From positions 868,001-932,000 of the forward strand of contig JACJYN010000004.1 of NCBI GenBank assembly GCA_020636095.1: a stretch of DNA of 64,000 nt, in the 5' to 3' direction. Each line of letters begins with the position of its first letter. Within the stretch, counting starts at the first letter, position 1. This document shows, one piece after another, positions 18,429 to 27,902 of this stretch. A program made the translations under genes and the position numbers. The notes beneath the pieces are model-generated. The model worked only from the letters and a program-made list of their open reading frames with translations, ran no database searches and was not told where the DNA came from. The stretch comes from Lewinellaceae bacterium. Its GTDB lineage: Bacteria > Bacteroidota > Bacteroidia > Chitinophagales > Saprospiraceae.

Positions 18429-20182
18429 GCTTCGCACCCTTACCCTGGTTCATATTGGCACCGGCGAAGAGCTGGCGCCGTTGGATTATGTTGCCCTACC
18501 AGCCGCAACCGGTTTTACCGGGTCACTCAGGAGCAAATGTTGCGCTTTGTAACCGAAAATATAGGAAAGAAAGAGGCCCCATCGCTTTTGCCAGATGGAT
18601 CAGTGATCAATACCGGGGCATGCGGGAGATTCGCGACAACCGCGCCCTTTCCGCTATGGCGGATGGGATCAACCCCTATGCTTTTTGTGAAGATGCGGAA
18701 GTAAAGAAGGAGAGAGCGTTTGAGCAATACCTGAACACGCCGGAAAACGGCATTTTCAGCGCGCCGGTCACCATCGACGAATTTACCCGGCGGAGGCATA
18801 GCGGCGCCAGGGCCGTCCCGCTCGGGCGGGTGCGGGAAGCCATTAAGAATGGCAGCGGCCGGCCACTGCTGCCGGGCTCATCCATTAAAGGCGCCATTCG
18901 CACGGCAGTATTCTACCACTACCTCACGCAACACGCCCAAAGCGCAAAGGTGGAACGCATCGTCCAAAGCCAGTTGCAGGACAGCCGGCCAAAAAAGGAG
19001 CGCTTTGCCTTGCCACTTATCCATGAGGCCTTTTACTGCGCCACTCAAGACCTCCATTCCGGGAAGGTGAAAGCGGACGATGAAAAGATGGACCTCTTCA
19101 AGCTGGTCCGTTGTACCGACGGGCATACTTTGGGAGAAGAACAAGCCCTGAGCCTGGCCAAGATCAACATCTACCTGGTCGAGAAAAAACAGAGCAGAGA
19201 CAGGTCCAAATCTTACTTCGAAGCTACCCAGCAACGGCAAACGTCTTACGCCGAGATCATCAGCCCTGGCACAGTGATCCAGGCCGAAATAGATTTCGAC
19301 ATCGATTTTCTAGTGCAGCTCAAACCCCTGCTCAAAAACGGAGCGGTGGAGTCTAACGGCCAGTTGCACTGGATAAATATTGAAGAAAAAGTCCGGCAAT
19401 TGTTCGGCATCCAACTCTCAGAACTGAGCCCTGCCAACAAAGAACAACAAAAGGCAAAGGTGATCGCTCACCTCTACCATTGCCTGAAAACCCTGAACCA
19501 GGCTCAGCTCCAAGCCCACCGCCAATGGCTGGAACACTTTGAGAAAAACGACAACAGGGATCAGTATACCAGCCGCATAAGAGCCGGTTTTGGTCCGGTG
19601 TTTTCCCGTGATGATCATAAACTGATGCACCTGGGCTACGCCACCGGCTTTGACGGCATGACCGGGTTGTTCTACTTTCTGGCCGACGAAAAACGCAAAG
19701 CCCTTTTTAAACAGGTGATGGCAAAATTCGACCTGGGCAATAAACCGGGAAACAAAAGCAAATACGTGCCCAATCCGGACCGTTTTCCCAAATCCAAACG
19801 ATTGGTGGAATTGGCGGAGGTGATACAGCCCATGGGATGGGTGGAGTTGTTTGAGGAAGGAGAAAAAATGTCGGCGTTGGAAACGGCCACCTTAAGTGAT
19901 GCGGGCCTGATTGGCCAGCAGGAAGAAGAGCCCAGCACGCCAGTTGAACCCGAATACTATGACAAGCCGATCAATTATAAAAAACCGCCGGAATTGGATG
20001 CGGTCGTCACCAGGGCGGGCCGCCCTAATAGGGTCAAAGTATATGTAACTCCCGGTTATTCTCCGGAAATGGAACTGATGGGGTATAGCAATCCAATGGA
20101 AGAAGGTAAGATCATCAGGGTGCAGACTACTTTCAACAAGAAGAAGAAATTGGTGCAGGTAGCTTTCCGCAGTTTCAAATAG
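18418..20182 (+). pseudogene. csm5: Csm5 RAMP subunit, disrupted near the 5' end
   Basis: Opens MKIRLRTLTLVHIGTGEELA, the Csm5 start, then needs two frame changes between 18490 and 18590 (YRVTQEQMLRFVTENIGKK is in a third frame). It continues uninterrupted as WISDQYRGMREIRDNRALSA to the stop. LLPGSSIKGAIRTAVFYHYL is the RAMP motif. Csm5 caps the crRNA 3' end of the Csm filament. From about 18590 on the frame is intact for more than 520 residues, which supports sequence error near the start. Confidence 0.85.
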
Positions 20183-20190
20183 ATAATGAT

Positions 20191-20856
20191 ATGCAAACCA
20201 TCCTCCAACTCCTTCAAAAAGGCCAACTGGTACTGGCCTTTCAACTACTTCAGCATTTGCTGGAGAGCAATACCCATCAGAAGGCGTTATCTGCTCTGAA
20301 AACAGAATACAACCAACTGCAGGATGAACACCTCAAGGAATTGATAGAATGGGATGCCTACGTTGACAGGCGGCAATCCATTATACATGAACTCACTCAG
20401 CTAAGCCGCAATTTTCAATCTGCTGATACCGATAGGGCTCTTAGTTGGAACAAGGATGGGACCCCCATATTAGCCATCACATACGACCATAGAGAAGTAG
20501 AAAAACTGGAAGACTTCTTCGCAAAATTTGCCTTTACCCAAGTAGATGTCTGCACCTGGGACAAAAAAACAGGTTTTGATAACTACAAGATCATAGTTTT
20601 TGACAACACAGACTTGATGGACGAGCAAGATGCAGAAAGTTCAAACTTGCGGATCAGCCAGGAAAAGAAACGGAACGACAGGATAATTCAGATGGATTAC
20701 TGCGTCAGCCGTTCGGCCTGTTACATCCTTCACTACGGCAACCAATTTAGCTGGGTAAGCGACAACCGCGCCCGCGCCCACGCTGCCAACTCCAAATTCG
20801 CTCTCTACGCCCGCCTCAAGGAACTAGTGGGTTTTATAGAGGCGTACCGGGTGTGA
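20191..20856 (+). CDS. EAD-like N-terminus fused to Rossmann-like domain; candidate type III effector or adaptor
   Basis: 221 residues. Residues 1-75 (MQTILQLLQKGQLVLAFQLL ... ELTQLSRNF) look like an effector-associated domain (EAD11-type helical adaptor: an h-x-K-G-x-h-x-x-A-h-x-x-L pattern then a long amphipathic helix with a D-x-x-R-R turn). Residues 90-215 form an alpha/beta domain with ILAITYDHREVEKLEDFF, YKIIVFDN and AANSKFALYARLKELVGF. That C-terminal pattern is shared with the membrane protein at 12398-13129. It starts 8 bp after csm5, so it is probably the last gene of the csm operon. EAD domains elsewhere link sensors to effectors in NTPase-based conflict systems. Exact function is unknown. 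Confidence 0.65.
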   Translation: MQTILQLLQKGQLVLAFQLLQHLLESNTHQKALSALKTEYNQLQDEHLKELIEWDAYVDRRQSIIHELTQLSRNFQSADTDRALSWNKDGTPILAITYDHREVEKLEDFFAKFAFTQVDVCTWDKKTGFDNYKIIVFDNTDLMDEQDAESSNLRISQEKKRNDRIIQMDYCVSRSACYILHYGNQFSWVSDNRARAHAANSKFALYARLKELVGFIEAYRV

Positions 20857-20871
20857 GGAAAGCAGGAAAGA

Positions 20872-20990
20872 GTTCTTTGACACAATTGGATGCAATTAAG
20901 GCATTTCCGTTCGGGAAACGACACCTCTTTGCTCAGGCAGGCCACTTGGGGGAGGCGTTACTTCAGGGCCCTGCTCAGGAGCCCTAATTA
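20872..20990. repeat. Dispersed repeat, copy 1 (leader-like)
   Basis: Begins GAGTTCTTTGACACAATTGG and continues with GCATTTCCGTTCGGGAAACG and ACACCTCTTTGCTCAGGCAG. The same block recurs near 22868 (truncated) and 29311, both times downstream of cas6 remnants. It resembles the TTCTTTGACA stretch found upstream of CRISPR arrays in Bacteroidota, but no repeat follows here. The 190 bp beyond it hold no gene. Confidence 0.55.
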
Positions 20991-21181
20991 GAATTAGCCA
21001 TCCCCCCTCCTTTGGAGCGCCTGTCCTACCCTGCGCCGCATCATTCCTTTTACAAAAGAAGTAATTGTCATAATTACTGATTTTGTGTATTTTTTGTCAT
21101 TTTTTTATGTTTTTTACGTCACAAACCCTAACTTACGCCCAACAAAACCATTCAACGCCTGATTTTCACGCCTAAAAAGGC

Positions 21182-21412
21182 ATGCCAGGTAAAGGGAAGT
21201 CCAAATTTCCGGAACGATTGAACCGTATTGACGAAAGGCTTACTGAAATCGAACGAAACCGTAAGTGGCTCAGCGATAAGACAAAGATCAACTACCGGAC
21301 GGTGGTAAGGTATTGCAACAATGAAGCCCAGCCCCGTTTGGATAAACTGAAAACAATTGCATTGGTACTGGAGGTCAAAATGTGTGACCTCATTAATGAT
21401 ATTGAGCCGTGA
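21182..21412 (+). CDS. XRE-family helix-turn-helix regulator
   Basis: 76 residues: WLSDKTKINYRTVVRYCNNE and PRLDKLKTIALVLEVKMCDL form a Cro/C1-type HTH with the usual fourth and fifth helices. It probably represses or tunes the small genes downstream, which are on the same strand. Partners and operators are not visible. Confidence 0.8.
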   Translation: MPGKGKSKFPERLNRIDERLTEIERNRKWLSDKTKINYRTVVRYCNNEAQPRLDKLKTIALVLEVKMCDLINDIEP

Positions 21413-21476
21413 GGTAATGGAATCGGGCTTAGCGAAATAAATGGTTTTGCCATCCGGGAGCAAAATCTCTATTGAT

Positions 21477-22061
21477 ATGAAGCAATTATTCCTAACGCGA
21501 GAAAGAGTTGGCTATCCTCCTATTGATGCCCTTCGGCCAGGGAAAACGAGTAATTACAAACCACCCATTGACTTTTTTCCATTCCTACTGGCTTTACTAG
21601 TACTTGTGGCTATTGTTTGGAAATTGATGTCTGGCTATCAGGAAAAGGCATTAACCATTGAAGGCATTGAAAAGTCACTTGGCCCTCAGGAATTGGAGGC
21701 ATACAAAGCCTCCCAAAAAGAAGTGGATGAAAAATTTGAGCATTGCATTCAGTATATCCTCTATGCTTTGGAAGACGGAATATATGAATGTTTGAGTTGC
21801 CCGCCCGGCATTCCTTTTGTAACTTTGAAGAAAGGAGAGATTTGGTATATCGGGCACACCTGCCAGGATGATAATGACCGTCATTCCAGAGCTTTCCGGC
21901 AAGAACATAATGTCTGGCTGTATACCAATTATGTAGGGCCAAAGGAGGAATGCCACAAAATCGAGCTTAAACTCATCCGGGGTTATAAATACCTGCCCGA
22001 GAGTCAAAAACCAGAGGCCAAATTAATCCTCCCTCCCTACAACCGCACAGATAAAAACTAA
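21477..22061 (+). CDS. Membrane protein with possible GIY-YIG-like domain
   Basis: 194 residues. The start at MKQLFLTRERV is chosen over an upstream one because it follows a plausible ribosome-binding stretch. One membrane segment (FFPFLLALLVLVAIVW) is followed by a soluble domain: GEIWYIGHTCQDDNDRHSRA, then an ECHKIELKLIRGY helix and a C-terminal LPPYNRTDKN. This order (strand ending in YIG-like, Arg-containing helix, K-x-E-x-x-x-I-x-x-Y helix, PP-x-N) resembles small GIY-YIG-fold proteins of Bacteroidota, but the assignment is tentative. Confidence 0.5.
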   Translation: MKQLFLTRERVGYPPIDALRPGKTSNYKPPIDFFPFLLALLVLVAIVWKLMSGYQEKALTIEGIEKSLGPQELEAYKASQKEVDEKFEHCIQYILYALEDGIYECLSCPPGIPFVTLKKGEIWYIGHTCQDDNDRHSRAFRQEHNVWLYTNYVGPKEECHKIELKLIRGYKYLPESQKPEAKLILPPYNRTDKN

Positions 22062-22065
22062 GATC

Positions 22066-22509
22066 ATGAAACAAACCGACTTCTTCTTTTCCCAGGTGAT
22101 CGACCTCCAGCACCACACCCTGCCCGCCCACATTATGGACGCCCTCCACACCGTCTACTCCGCCTGCCGGTCCATCAACCAGCCCCAAAAATACGGCCCG
22201 GCTATCGAAGTGATCATCATTGACGCTATCCATCAGGATTACGACAGTAAATTCCACAAGCCTGCCATCAATTACGATCCCGTCAAAAAGATCTTGGAAG
22301 CCGCAGTGAAAGTGGATTTGGATAAAATCCTGGGAAGCACCTTTCTGGAAGCAATTGAACTCTACAAAGAGCTGATCTTCCAGGTTTTGGATCAGGCCAG
22401 GGCCAGGCTCCGGCGTGGGCTCAGCCGAACGGTGGAGGATTACAACTTCGAGCAGTTGAAGCGAGACCTGCAGGAAGCGATTCGGGAAGAGGCCGGGGTT
22501 TTGGAGTAG
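22066..22509 (+). CDS. Small hypothetical protein (147 aa) in CRISPR locus
   Basis: Not recognised. Starts MKQTDFFFSQVIDLQHHTLP; it is rich in helices, acidic at its end (LQEAIREEAGVLE), and has no signal peptide or membrane span. It begins 4 bp after the preceding gene, so the two are likely co-translated. The cas6 remnant follows directly. Confidence 0.5.
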   Translation: MKQTDFFFSQVIDLQHHTLPAHIMDALHTVYSACRSINQPQKYGPAIEVIIIDAIHQDYDSKFHKPAINYDPVKKILEAAVKVDLDKILGSTFLEAIELYKELIFQVLDQARARLRRGLSRTVEDYNFEQLKRDLQEAIREEAGVLE

Positions 22510-22545
22510 TAAGAGTACCTCCTCGGCTTCTCTGCAACGTTTTGG

Positions 22546-22803
22546 GCTACCGCCCTGCCCGAACGGCTGAAAGTCAACCTCCACGAGATACAGTTCATGA
22601 AGAAAGTGCGCCTGCATGGCGCCCCCATGATCGCTTTCAACATCACCTACGACGCCAATTTGCTGTTGCCTTCGGGCATTGCCCTGGGGCGCGGCGTCAG
22701 CACCGGCTTCGGCTGGCAGGTGTCGGCTAGGGTTGTTGTGCGGCAGGATAAGCCCCGTGAGGAACGCAGGAGAGAGGAGGCTTCGGCAGTGGAAAACGGT
22801 TGA
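22546..22803 (+). pseudogene. cas6: cas6 C-terminal remnant 1
   Basis: The frame reads LPERLKVNLHEIQFMKKVRL then MIAFNITYDANLLLPSGIAL and GRGVSTGFGWQ, the second half of a Cas6 with its glycine-rich loop. The N-terminal half is absent. After the Cas6 end the frame runs on into a tail (VVRQDKPREERRREEA) that recurs in remnant 2. Its family is closer to the other remnants than to either complete cas6. Confidence 0.75.
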
Positions 22804-22861
22804 CAACTCGCACGCCAATAGAAAATGGGCGCCCGAGGTTAGCCAATATGTATGGAAAGTG

Positions 22862-22935
22862 AGAAAAAAGAGTTCTTTGACACAATTGGATGTAGGTAAA
22901 GCATTTGCATTCGAACAGCCATCGACATGGAGGCT
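22862..22935. repeat. Dispersed repeat, copy 2 (truncated)
   Basis: AAAAGAGTTCTTTGACACAA then TTGGATG and GCATTTGCATTCG, matching the repeat at 20872 and 29305. Diverges after about 70 bp. Confidence 0.55.
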
Positions 22936-22980
22936 CGACTGAGAAGCCCACGTCTGAAATCCCCCCCTCCTTCGGAGGGG

Positions 22981-24014
22981 TTAGGGGAGACTAATACCCC
23001 GCGGTTGAAACCGTTTAAACAACCGCAGATAATCTTTATCCCTTCTCCCCGGATGAACTTGATGAAACCAGTTGCCCGTTGATAAAGTTGCGGTATCGCT
23101 GGATCAATTCAGCCGGAAAGAGTTGCCGGTTCAGCATATCCTGTTCGGTCATGATATGGTACAAATGGATATATTTTTTAGCCGTTTGAGAAATGAAGGG
23201 CTAATATCGGGCTTCTTCTTTTTTTTTGAGGATGAGGCTGGTGACTTCAGGCTTGTCTCTGACCCTATTTATTTTTAGCTTCTTTTCATTGATGAGAAAA
23301 CCCTGGGAAGCAGAATACCTTGAATAGCCCTGAGGTGTTTTTTTTTAAATTTATTTTCTCCTGAAAATGAGAGGTCATCAATAAATCGGGTATAAGCCCA
23401 ACCATGCTTTTTTTTGACAATTGGAGCAGCATGCTGTCCAATGGAAGGCAAATGATATTGGAAAGGATCGGGGAAGTGGGGGCGCCGGTGGGCAAGCGCT
23501 GTTCGAAGGTGGTTAGCATGCTAAGACATTTTGCGGCGTTAGGATTGAAGGAAAAAGGGGCTGGCGTAGGGTCATGTAAACTTTCTCATAACTGATACTC
23601 GGAAAAAAAGCGGCGGATGTCCACATTCAATAACCATTTCTGGCCGATGTGTCGCAGGGCGTTGGTATAGATGTTCCGTGGTTTGACTTCGTCTGCAACA
23701 GCTAATAGCGCACCGTAAGCACAGGGTGGGCGGACCATATAATACGCCGCCTGAAAATGCTTATTGAGTTGTCCTTGTAGAGATTTCAGCCAATCTTCCG
23801 GGTTCTCGATGAGGCGTTTTTCTCCATTTGGTTTTGGCACAAAGAACTGAGTATACTTGCGGTTATACATTTTTGCCCGAAGGGTCTCTTCTTTAATATT
23901 CAGCAATTCAGCCAGCGCCGGAAAGGTGTCGGCAGCTATAAACTGCCTGCCCTTCTCCTGAAGTTCGTAAGCTGACGGCTTATCTCCGGTTTGGGTGGAT
24001 ATTTTTAGGTACAT
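22981..24014 (-). pseudogene. CRISPR-associated reverse transcriptase, frame-disrupted
   Basis: Reading from 24014: MYLKISTQTGDKPSAYELQE, then FFVPKPNGEKRLIENP (RT motifs 1-2), LLNVDIRRFF (motif A, catalytic Asp), GLPTGAPTSPILSNI (motif B), YTRFIDDLSFSG (the catalytic x-x-DD box) and FLINEKKLKINRVRDKPEVT. A C-terminal tail ends DYLRLFKRFQPRGISLP. It needs several frame changes, but all RT motifs are in order. It overlaps the end of cas2 by 10 bp. RTs beside cas1-cas2 in type III loci allow spacer uptake from RNA; here RT and Cas1 are separate proteins. Confidence 0.8.
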
Positions 24015-24308
24015 GGCATAAAAGTTTTTAAAAAGAAGGTTTGCCCCGGCGCCGGCACAACCGGCAAACTCCCCACCCGGAGCATTTTCTTAAAATTCTT
24101 TTCCGTCGACTGGAAGATAAAAACCCGGTCACGGTACTCATCCACCAAAGCAGTACCTCCTGCCGGAAGTGTTCCAGCTTGCGCTTTTTCACTTTTCCCA
24201 GGAAGACGGACTTTTTGCACTCGCCGCAGCCCCAACTGTTGGCACAGCTTGGCGGTCTTGAGGCGCGGCCTTGTCCAGGCTGATGTCGTAGATGATCCAG
24301 GTGTACAT
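24005..24308 (-). pseudogene. cas2: Cas2 (adaptation module 1), frame-disrupted
   Basis: Begins MYTWIIYDIS, with the conserved Asp at the end of the first ferredoxin strand. After a frame change it continues as LKTAKLCQQLGLRRVQKSVF and, after another, VDEYRDRVFIFQSTEKNFKK, ending in KTFMPCT. Length is about 96-100 residues as in the family. Cas2 is the dimeric scaffold of the Cas1-Cas2 integrase. An 8-bp microsatellite (GTGTTACG, three units) lies just upstream of the start at 24312-24340. Confidence 0.8.
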
Positions 24309-24410
24309 GGTAGTACGGTGTTACGGTGTTACGGTGTTACGGTACCGGGCGCAGACAGCACCGCGAATGACTGCACGAATGCTTCAGGGTGGGGCTTATG
24401 AACGCCCGCC

Positions 24411-25432
24411 CTACGCCATCTCTTTGACGATACTCACAGTGCTGCCTGTTTCCCGCAGCAATGACTGCGCGAAGTTGCAGGTACTTCGGCGGAGGTACTG
24501 CTCTTCGGTAAGGCGAAAGGTAATCTCGAGGTTTTCGCTTTTCCTCGTATTCCTTTTTCAGCCGGGCGACAAGCCGCTGCTTTCCTTCGGTGGTGATGCG
24601 GATGCTTTTATCCGGTACCCGGCGCGGTAGTGGATTTGGGAAATCTTCTTGCGGGAAAAAGGCGGTAGACGCAGGCGATGGTTTTCACGCGGAACGGTTC
24701 TATGAAGTCGTATACCATACTTTTGAACTGGTAACCGTCGCGGTGCATAAAGCCCAGGTAGGGTTGAGGCCCGCTTCCAGCAGGGCTTCCTCCACGCGGC
24801 TGTACAGGATGGCGTAGGCATAGTTGAGAAAAGCGTTGAAGGGGTCTTGCGCCGGGCGGTGGCTTCGGCGGGTAAAGCGGTAGCGAGCCGGCAGAGACTG
24901 CCCTAGCATAAGATAGAAAATACGCCCGGCGCTGCCTTCGATACCCCGAAAAGTGGCGGCAGAAAGTGGGCTTACCAGCAGCTTTTCCTGAAGCGCCTGA
25001 TGGCGTTGCAGTTTGGGCGCCCAACGTTCTTTTTGAGCGTAGTGACTGGTGGCGGAGCAATTTCTCCATAAAAAGCCTGCTGCTTCCGGAGTTTTTCGAC
25101 AATCCACGTCCGGGCATATTCCAGGTACCGGCGGGCTGGCAGCTCACCAGTGCCTGCGCTTTCTGAATCTGGCTGGTGCTGCTGGGCTCGTGGGGAGTAA
25201 AACCGCCCAATAGGGAAACCGTATTGGTCGGTGACCAGGAGGCTGATGTCGTACTCCATTGCGAGCAGCACGGCATCGATGGAGACGGAGGTCCCTTTTT
25301 CAGATATATGCGCCGGACCTGCTGGGCGGAGAAGGCTTCCTTTTGCACTTTGCCCTCCCGGGCGAAGGTAACTTGCAGCAATCCGTCCTTAACCCGAAGG
25401 CGGGCGCCATAACTATCGATATGTAGTTCCAT
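24411..25432 (-). pseudogene. cas1: Cas1 integrase (adaptation module 1), frame-disrupted
   Basis: Starts MELHIDSYGARLRVKDGLLQ. Core motifs are visible in several frames: AQDPFNAFLNYAYAILYSRV (catalytic Glu region), NPYLGFMHRDGYQFKSMVYD (His and Asp) and FIEPFRV. The C-terminus is ITFRLTEEQYLRR ... LLRETGSTVSIVKEMA. At least three frame changes are needed. With cas2 and RT it forms a minus-strand unit pointing away from array 1. Its start codon lies in the first unit of an 81-bp tandem repeat. Confidence 0.82.
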
Positions 25433-25665
25433 TGCGAGGTTGTTTTTCGTTCACTATTATTATGTATACTTGCCTCCCCCCCTCGGGGGGAAAGAAAGAG
25501 GGGGGCTTTCCATTGCGAGGTTGTTTTTCGTTCACTATTATTATGTATACTTGCCTTCCCCCCTCGGGGGGAAAGAAAGAGGGGGGCTTTCCATTGCGAG
25601 GTTGTTTTTCGTTGACTGTTAAGAAATGCCTACCTCCTCCCTTCGGGGGGAATGAGGGGGGCAAT
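25429..25665. repeat. Three tandem 81-bp repeats at the cas1 start
   Basis: The units begin at 25429, 25510 and 25591 with CCATTGCGAGGTTGTTTTTC; the third is diverged after about 40 bp. Each holds a C/G-rich palindrome (CCCCCCTCGGGGGG). On the minus strand each unit carries CCTCGCAATGG, the exact start-codon context of cas1, so the cas1 5' region has been copied twice upstream. The 81-bp period keeps frame. Confidence 0.75.
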
Positions 25666-25671
25666 AAGGGA

Positions 25672-26143
25672 GTGATCGGATTGGCAGAGTTTTAGGAAGC
25701 GCCAAAGTTACTATGGCACATAAGCAAGTTTTTTGGATGGCACCGCTTCACATGCGGATCAAGGGGTAGCATTTGGGAGTTGCTTTCCGGCAGATCGTTT
25801 TACGTTTTGTTAAGCGTATATGCTGTTTTTATGTAATGTTGATAATAAAACGCCATTAAAAAGGAATAGTTGCTTGTAAAAGCCAAGTTTTTAAAAATTT
25901 TATTTTGAATATATTAATTTTGCCCTTAATGTCCCCGCTATTGGGTTTTGACATTGTTTGCCGATTTTATTTTTAACCTGCTGAAAACAATTTATTACAA
26001 CTGGACAAAATCATCTTGTCCAGAGCGGTTTAGCTCCCGGTATGCTTTGTTATTTTTATTTTCTTAACAAAATCTTAACACTTACCGCGCTCGGTTTTTG
26101 GACTGAAATGCGCATCTTTATTGCGTCGCGTAAACTTTTTACT
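25672..26143 (+). promoter_or_regulatory. Leader of CRISPR array 1
   Basis: An AT-rich stretch (strongest at 25850-25960) with no gene lies between the cas1 upstream repeats and the first intact array repeat. This is the position and composition of a CRISPR leader. It contains a TTTTGACATTGTTTG stretch near 25955. The first repeats next to it are intact and the far end is degenerate, which agrees with this being the leader side. Confidence 0.6.
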
Positions 26144-27617
26144 CTTGGAGAGTTATGCACTTTTAGTTAGCACTGCGACACCAGCACCAGCTGGATACTA
26201 ACTGACATCGGAAGCACTTGGAGAGTTATGCACTTTTAGTTAGCACTGCGACCAACGAAGCCGTGGCAGTGGAGGCGTCACCCTGGGCGCTTGGAGAGTT
26301 ATGCACTTTTAGTTAGCACTGCGACCAACGTAGGGGTTGGGGTAACAACGCCTCTTGTAAAGAGGCTTGGAGAGTTATGCACTTTTAGTTAGCACTGCGA
26401 CTTTAACGCTGGCTTGGCTGTTGCTACTCCTATCGCTCTTGGAGAGTTATGCACTTTTAGTTAGCACTGCGACAATTTGGAGGGTATGCCCATTCCTCCC
26501 CCTTTGGGGGCTTGGAGAGTTATGCACTTTTAGTTAGCACTGCGACTGCGAAAGACGACGCAGACAGGCGAAGACTTCTTGGCTTGGAGAGTTATGCACT
26601 TTTAGTTAGCACTGCGACACGTCATAAATGACGCGAAAAAGGGTAGTCTCATGCAGCTTGGAGAGTTATGCACTTTTAGTTAGCACTGCGACTTGTGGAG
26701 GACGGGGAAGAGGGAGCGGTAGGTCTTCTTGGAGAGTTATGCACTTTTAGTTAGCACTGCGACCGGCAGTGGCGGGTGATACCAATGCTCAAGCACCCCT
26801 TGGAGAGTTATGCATTTAGTTAGCACTGCGACGAGCCGTTGCGCGGGGCGTTTCCACGCTCCGGGTAACGGAGAGTTATGCACTTTTAGTTAGCACTGCG
26901 ACAAATAATTGCCCGCGTTTTGATAATAAATCGCGGCTTCTTGGAGAGTTATGCACTTTTAGTTAGCACTGCGACTTCAACGATGTTGAAGGTTTCGTAT
27001 CCCTGGGTTACCTTGGAGAGTTATGCACTTTTAGTTAGCACTGCGACAAGCTGGGCGCTCCTGGTGAAGACAATAACTATGGCATCTTGGAGAGTTATGC
27101 ACTTTTAGTTAGCACTGCGACGGCGCTCACTGCTCGCATGGGAAGTTGTCCGGATCGCTTGGAGAGTTATGCACTTTTAGTTAGCACTGCGACTGGTGAA
27201 ACCACTAGCGGGCTAACAAGTTCGTCGCAGCTTGGAGAGTTATGCACTTTTAGTTAGCACTGCGACTTGGCGCGGGGATAACTGGCGAGTACTTTACCGT
27301 CGCTTGGAGAGTTATGCACTTTTAGTTAGCACTGCGACGAGAACATACGGAAACAGGGTCATGCCGCTTTCCGATTACTTGGAGAGTTATGCACTTTTAG
27401 TTAGCACTGCGACGCGCCCAATTGACGAAAGGATCATACTCCACGGCGTAGCTTTGGAGAGTTATGCACTTTTAGTTAGCACTGCGACCGGCAAAGAGAT
27501 TTTGCCTGTACCGCCATCATTAAAACTTGGAGAGTTATGCACTTTTAGTTAGCACTGCGACATCCCGCTCTCCTCATCTAGGCTGCCGTCCAGAAATGCT
27601 TGGAGAGTTATGCACTT

Positions 27618-27679
27618 GCCTGCATTCACCGAATGCAAAGGCATCCCGGACAAATGCCCGGTGGGCATTTCGTCGGGAT
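27618..27679. repeat. Hairpin insertion inside CRISPR repeat 21
   Basis: The repeat is cut after TATGCACTT and resumes with TTAGATTAGCACTGCGAC. The about 62-bp insert ends in a long palindrome (ATCCCGGACAAATGCCC / GGGCATTTCGTCGGGAT, 27643-27679), a REP-like element. Confidence 0.65.
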
Positions 27680-27749
27680 TTAGATTAGCACTGCGACCCC
27701 ATCCGCTGACTGCAAAAGCGTCAATTTTTGCCCTTGGAGAGTTATGCAC

Positions 27750-27782
27750 ACCTCGCCCGCCGGAGACATCGGCGGAGGAGGG
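27750..27782. repeat. Hairpin insertion inside CRISPR repeat 22
   Basis: The repeat is cut after GTTATGCAC by a short palindrome (CCTCGCCCGCCG / CGGCGGAGGAGG) and resumes with TTTAGTTAGC. A further palindrome (GCCTTCG / GCGAAGGC) lies at about 27833-27848 before the last trace of repeat (AACTGCGA). Confidence 0.55.
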
Positions 27783-27902
27783 TTTAGTTAGCTCCCGGCA
27801 CTACGGTAGGGATGTCGCTCTTCGACCGCCATAGCCTTCGGCGAAGGCGGTGCGCTCCAACTGCGATCCCGCTTAAGCCTCACTAAACTCGCCGCTTTTA
27901 GA

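Larger units (their letters stand above)
26144..27867 (+). CRISPR. CRISPR array 1 (about 22 repeats of 36 bp)
   Basis: The repeat starts CTTGGAGAGTTATGCAC and ends TTAGTTAGCACTGCGAC. Period is 71-76 bp with 35-40 bp spacers. Repeats 1-9 are identical by eye, repeat 10 lacks three bases, repeats 11 and 19 have small changes. Repeat 21 (27599) and repeat 22 (27733) are split by small palindromic insertions, and beyond 27790 only fragments remain. The last 8 bases, ACTGCGAC, would form the crRNA 5' tag if transcription is from left to right, the direction away from the AT-rich leader. Confidence 0.95.

Noticed and set aside
25413..25664. Minus-strand frame with repeated NEKQPRNGKPPSFF
   Set aside because: It is the in-frame translation of the 81-bp tandem repeats; no independent evidence for a protein.
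26920..27552. Reading frames with repeated LESYALLVSTAT
   Set aside because: They are translations of CRISPR repeats in array 1, not proteins.
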